Below the pieces are notes generated by a model. The model searched no databases and had not been told where the DNA came from. It was given only the letters and a program-made list of their open reading frames with translations. Source: Burkholderia sp. MS389 (GTDB taxonomy: Bacteria; Pseudomonadota; Gammaproteobacteria; Burkholderiales; Burkholderiaceae). From it: 64,000 nt of DNA. Made by a program: the position numbers and the translations under genes. This document shows, piece after piece, positions 61,346-64,000 of this stretch. Where the stretch lies: positions 186,001 through 250,000 of the forward strand of contig NZ_CP045996.1 of NCBI RefSeq assembly GCF_016899425.1, in the 5' to 3' direction. Position 1 is the stretch's first letter. Each line of letters begins with the position of its first letter.

Positions 61346-63469
61346 TCATGCGCGTGCTCCGTCCGGCGTCTGTGGCGCTTGCGCGGCCGCGGCCGGATAC
61401 AGCGACAGGCGCAGGCCGACAAGCGCATGCAGCGTGTCGCGCAGCCGGCGGTGCGTGACCGGCGCCGCGGGCGCGGCGGTGCCGTCGGCCGGCGCGGCGC
61501 CCGGCAGGTTGCGGCTGGCCACGCGCCGCAGCGCGTCGTCGATCGTCGCGAGCAGGGCGGGCGGCGCGGGCTGGCGCGCGTTCGCGGCCGCGCAGCGCGC
61601 GTAGTGATCGGTGACGCCGGCCAGCACGCGATCGATCGCGTCGGGCACGTCGCCCGACAGCCGGCGCCGCGAGCGGCGCAGGTCGAGCGCGTTCAGCGCG
61701 ATGCGCAGGTCGCGGAAGCTTTCGATCGACGGGTGGCGGTGGTCGTCGGACGCGCCGAGGCGCGGCAGCAGTTGCGTGACGCGATCGAGCATCCGCGATG
61801 CGTGGTTGCGCTGATCGTCGAGCGGTTGCGTCGACGCGGAGCGCGCGACGTCCTCCCAGCCCGAGCGTAGCAGGCGCCGTACCGCGAGTTCCGCGCCGAA
61901 CGGCCGCGTCGCGCGCGTCCACACGTACGCGAACAGCAGCCCGGCGACGCCCGCGAGATTACTGTTCAGGAACACGAAGAAATCGGCCTCGTACGCGCTC
62001 TGGATGCTGATGAAGGTGGCTGTGTTGACCGCGACGAGCATCGTCACCATGTTGAACTGCGGGCGCGGCAGCAGCGTGCCGATCAGGATGAACGGCCCCG
62101 CGAACATCAGCACGAGCATCGCGAAATCGTGCACGTGCGGCAGCACGACGAACAGATACAGGCCCGCGAACACGACGCTCGCGGCGGTCGACAGGAAGAA
62201 CTTGAACACCAGCGGCGCGGGCTCGTCGAGCGCGGCGAAGAAGCTGCACGACACGGCCACGAGCGTGACGGCGGCCGCGCCGTCGTGCCAGCCGGACGAG
62301 ATCCACAGCCAGCACGCGAACACGATCGCGAACACGACGGTCAGCGTCGAGAACAGCATCATCCCGCGATCGAAGAAGCGCTCGGTGCCGCCGAGCCGCC
62401 AGTGCCGGTAGCGCGGCTGCCACACGCCCGACTCGTTCGCGATCAGCGCGCGCAGCGAGCGGCAGTCCTGCCAGATGTCGATGACCTGGCGCAGCCGCCA
62501 CAGCGCATTCGACAGCAACGCGCCGTCCCAGCTCGCCAGCGCGCTGTCGGGCGGCTGCAGCGCGGCGATGCGCGCGCGCAGGTCGTCCGCGACCGGATCG
62601 TGCGCCATATCGCCGTCGGAACCGGTCTTCACGGCCGGCAGCGGCGCGTCGAACCATTTCGCGGCGTCGGCCAGCAGCGCGTCGAGCGCGGGCGGGCGCA
62701 CGTGCAGGTCGCGCATCAGCGCGATCAGCGGGTCGGCGAGCGACGACATCAGCGGCAGGAACAGCTGCATCCGGCCCGCGAGCGCCTGCGCGCGCGCAAG
62801 CACGCGCGGATGCGCATGGTCGTAGCCCAGCTGGCTCAGCAGGAATTCGAGGCCGGTGATCGTCGCGGCGAGCCGCTGCCGGCATGCGGACAGCGCCTTG
62901 CCGGCCAGGTGCCCGGACAGCGTTTCGCGGCCGTAGAACGCGGCGTCCTTGAACCACGCGTCGGTGCGCTCGATCAGCGTCGGCGCGAGCCGGTTCGGGA
63001 ACACGGCGCTGCCGACCACGCTCGCGCACACGATGCCGAGCACGATTTCCTCGGTGCGCGCGATCGCAACGTCGAATATCGTGGACGGATCGGTGACGGT
63101 CGGCAGCGCGACCAGCGGCATCGTATAGCCGGCTAGCATGAACACGTAGCTGCGCGCGGTGCGGTCGGAGATCGCGAGGTACAGCAGCGTGCCGCACCAG
63201 GTCGCGACGATGATGCTGAACAGGAGCGGCGTCTCGACGAACGGCGGCACGAAGAAGATCGCGGCGGCCGCGCCGAGCGCGGTGCCGAGCGCGCGGTACA
63301 GCGCCTTCGAGCGCGTCGCGCCGACGAACGGGTTCGACACGATGTAGACGCTCGCCATCGCCCAGTACGGGCGCGGCAACTGGAAATACAGGCCGAGGTA
63401 CAGCGCCAGCATCGACGCGGCGAACGTCTTGCCCGAGAACAGCCAGTCGCGAAGGCTCGGATAGGTCAT
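61346..63469 (-). CDS. FUSC-family aromatic acid / fusaric acid exporter (AaeB-like)
   Basis: A 707-residue inner-membrane pump with two sets of about five to six transmembrane helices separated by a ~200-residue cytosolic region. The N-terminal LALYLGLYFQLPRPYWAMASVYIVSNPFVGATRSKALYRALGT is the FUSC signature. Homologues AaeB and fusaric acid resistance proteins export hydroxylated aromatic carboxylic acids. Its start overlaps the stop of the MarR gene (ATGA), so regulator and pump are one transcript. The substrate is inferred from family only. Confidence 0.93.
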   Translation of the reverse strand: MTYPSLRDWLFSGKTFAASMLALYLGLYFQLPRPYWAMASVYIVSNPFVGATRSKALYRALGTALGAAAAIFFVPPFVETPLLFSIIVATWCGTLLYLAISDRTARSYVFMLAGYTMPLVALPTVTDPSTIFDVAIARTEEIVLGIVCASVVGSAVFPNRLAPTLIERTDAWFKDAAFYGRETLSGHLAGKALSACRQRLAATITGLEFLLSQLGYDHAHPRVLARAQALAGRMQLFLPLMSSLADPLIALMRDLHVRPPALDALLADAAKWFDAPLPAVKTGSDGDMAHDPVADDLRARIAALQPPDSALASWDGALLSNALWRLRQVIDIWQDCRSLRALIANESGVWQPRYRHWRLGGTERFFDRGMMLFSTLTVVFAIVFACWLWISSGWHDGAAAVTLVAVSCSFFAALDEPAPLVFKFFLSTAASVVFAGLYLFVVLPHVHDFAMLVLMFAGPFILIGTLLPRPQFNMVTMLVAVNTATFISIQSAYEADFFVFLNSNLAGVAGLLFAYVWTRATRPFGAELAVRRLLRSGWEDVARSASTQPLDDQRNHASRMLDRVTQLLPRLGASDDHRHPSIESFRDLRIALNALDLRRSRRRLSGDVPDAIDRVLAGVTDHYARCAAANARQPAPPALLATIDDALRRVASRNLPGAAPADGTAAPAAPVTHRRLRDTLHALVGLRLSLYPAAAAQAPQTPDGARA

Positions 63470-63945
63470 GACGCGGAATCGGTGGGGTGGGACGCGTGCG
63501 ACGCCGGAGGATGCGCGTCGGCGGCGTTGAACGCGTTCAGCACGCGCAGCGTCGCTTCGAGATCGGCGCGCGACACGCCCTTGAGCACCTGGGCGCGCAG
63601 CGCGCGCAGGTCTTCCTCCATCTTCGCGGTGACCGCGCGGCCGGCGGCCGTCAGCGAGATCGTTTTCGCGCGGCGATCGTGCGGATCCTCGTCGCGGCGT
63701 GCGAGGCCGGCCGCGCACAGCTGGTCGAGCAGGCGCACCAGCGACGGCCCTTCGATGCCCACGTGCTCGGCGAGCGTGCCTTGCCGCACGCCTTCGCCGA
63801 GACGCCCGGCGATCAAGAGCGGCGTCGCGCAGGCCTCGGATACGTTGTACGCGGTCAGCACGCCGTCGCTGGTGCGGCGCCACTTGCGCGCGGTGAGCAC
63901 GAGCAGGCTGCTGACGGCGAGGCGGAGGTCGTGCAGATTGGTCAT
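63466..63945 (-). CDS. MarR-family transcriptional regulator
   Basis: A 159-residue MarR regulator with the winged HTH (RQGTLAEHVGIEGPSLVRLLDQLCAAGLARRDEDPHDRRAKTISLTAAGRAV, ~residues 55-105), including the DxRxK wing. It is the first gene of the efflux operon and probably represses it until an aromatic acid binds. An inverted repeat lies 28-43 bases upstream of its ATG. The ATG at 63945 (MTNLHDL) is chosen over one 12 codons upstream, which would run towards the operator. Confidence 0.92.
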   Translation of the reverse strand: MTNLHDLRLAVSSLLVLTARKWRRTSDGVLTAYNVSEACATPLLIAGRLGEGVRQGTLAEHVGIEGPSLVRLLDQLCAAGLARRDEDPHDRRAKTISLTAAGRAVTAKMEEDLRALRAQVLKGVSRADLEATLRVLNAFNAADAHPPASHASHPTDSAS

Positions 63946-63972
63946 GGGCGAGATGATAGGGGCAAAAATATT

Positions 63973-63988
63973 CGATAGCAAACTATCG
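63973..63988. promoter_or_regulatory. MarR operator candidate
   Basis: CGATAG-CAAA-CTATCG, 6-bp arms with a 4-base centre, in AT-rich sequence immediately upstream of the MarR-type gene. It is the expected site for autorepression of the efflux operon. Confidence 0.65.
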
Positions 63989-64000
63989 TTTTCGTCGCCG

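Noticed and set aside
1..64000. tRNA, rRNA, riboswitch or complete insertion sequence
   Set aside because: None was recognised on reading both strands; a covariance-model search would be needed to exclude small RNAs.

Overview
The window is high-GC DNA from the genus Burkholderia, most likely the B. cepacia complex. The protein families point there: two DUF4148 secreted proteins, a 1341-residue DUF3683 flavin/iron-sulfur oxidoreductase, and several LysR and AraC regulators. It contains the replication and partition locus of a secondary replicon (chromosome 2/3 type), not of chromosome 1: a Rep_3-type initiator downstream of an iteron array, divided from parA-parB by a terminator, and a centromere of five 16-bp parS palindromes. 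From memory, and not verified, this parS sequence is the one described for the third replicon of B. cenocepacia, so I lean to chromosome 3/pC3.

Layout. 1-1846: end of an amidohydrolase and a MauG-type di-haem peroxidase. 1866-8255 (minus): an envelope cluster of a MacB/LolCDE-like ABC pair, a lipoprotein, a DJ-1/PfpI protein, a LolA-like carrier, an outer-membrane DUF1302-like protein and RidA. 8559-9311: orphan type II thioesterase. 9362-13387: the large oxidoreductase. 13469-14506: small membrane protein and a LuxR-type regulator. 15537-20373: a four-gene minus-strand operon resembling the staphyloferrin B precursor genes sbnB-sbnH-sbnA plus a MATE exporter, lying between two AT-rich gene-free stretches. 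21446-30558: secreted Gly/Ala-rich protein, gamma-glutamyltransferase, a catalytically degenerate tyrosine recombinase, a RES/Xre toxin-antitoxin pair, an HD-domain protein with a divergent GlxA-type regulator, a DUF4148 protein and a dienelactone hydrolase. 30690-37758: a complete RND tripartite pump with a LysR gene upstream. 38354-43560: AraC and two LysR regulators, a PurA homologue divergent from one LysR, and a second DUF4148 protein. 43561-50671: replication origin, initiator, parB, parA and parS cluster. 50672-58459: AraC, metallo-beta-lactamase-fold protein divergent from TetR, flavodoxin, DUF2889 protein, ProQ/FinO protein, EamA transporter with a histidine-rich tail and a molbindin. 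58627-63945: MarR-controlled FUSC/AaeB-type efflux operon.

How it works together. Initiation at the iterons and segregation by ParABS maintain the replicon. One iteron-like copy (57948) and one parS-like copy (27068) lie away from the core and may extend these systems. The flanks are mainly accessory: two efflux systems, a likely small-molecule pathway based on 2,3-diaminopropionate with its own exporter, and an uncharacterised trans-envelope transport cluster. No tRNA, rRNA, CRISPR array or intact insertion sequence was seen. Start codons were chosen by reading for ribosome binding sites and N-terminal signals. Base positions of short sites were read by eye and may be off by a base or two.
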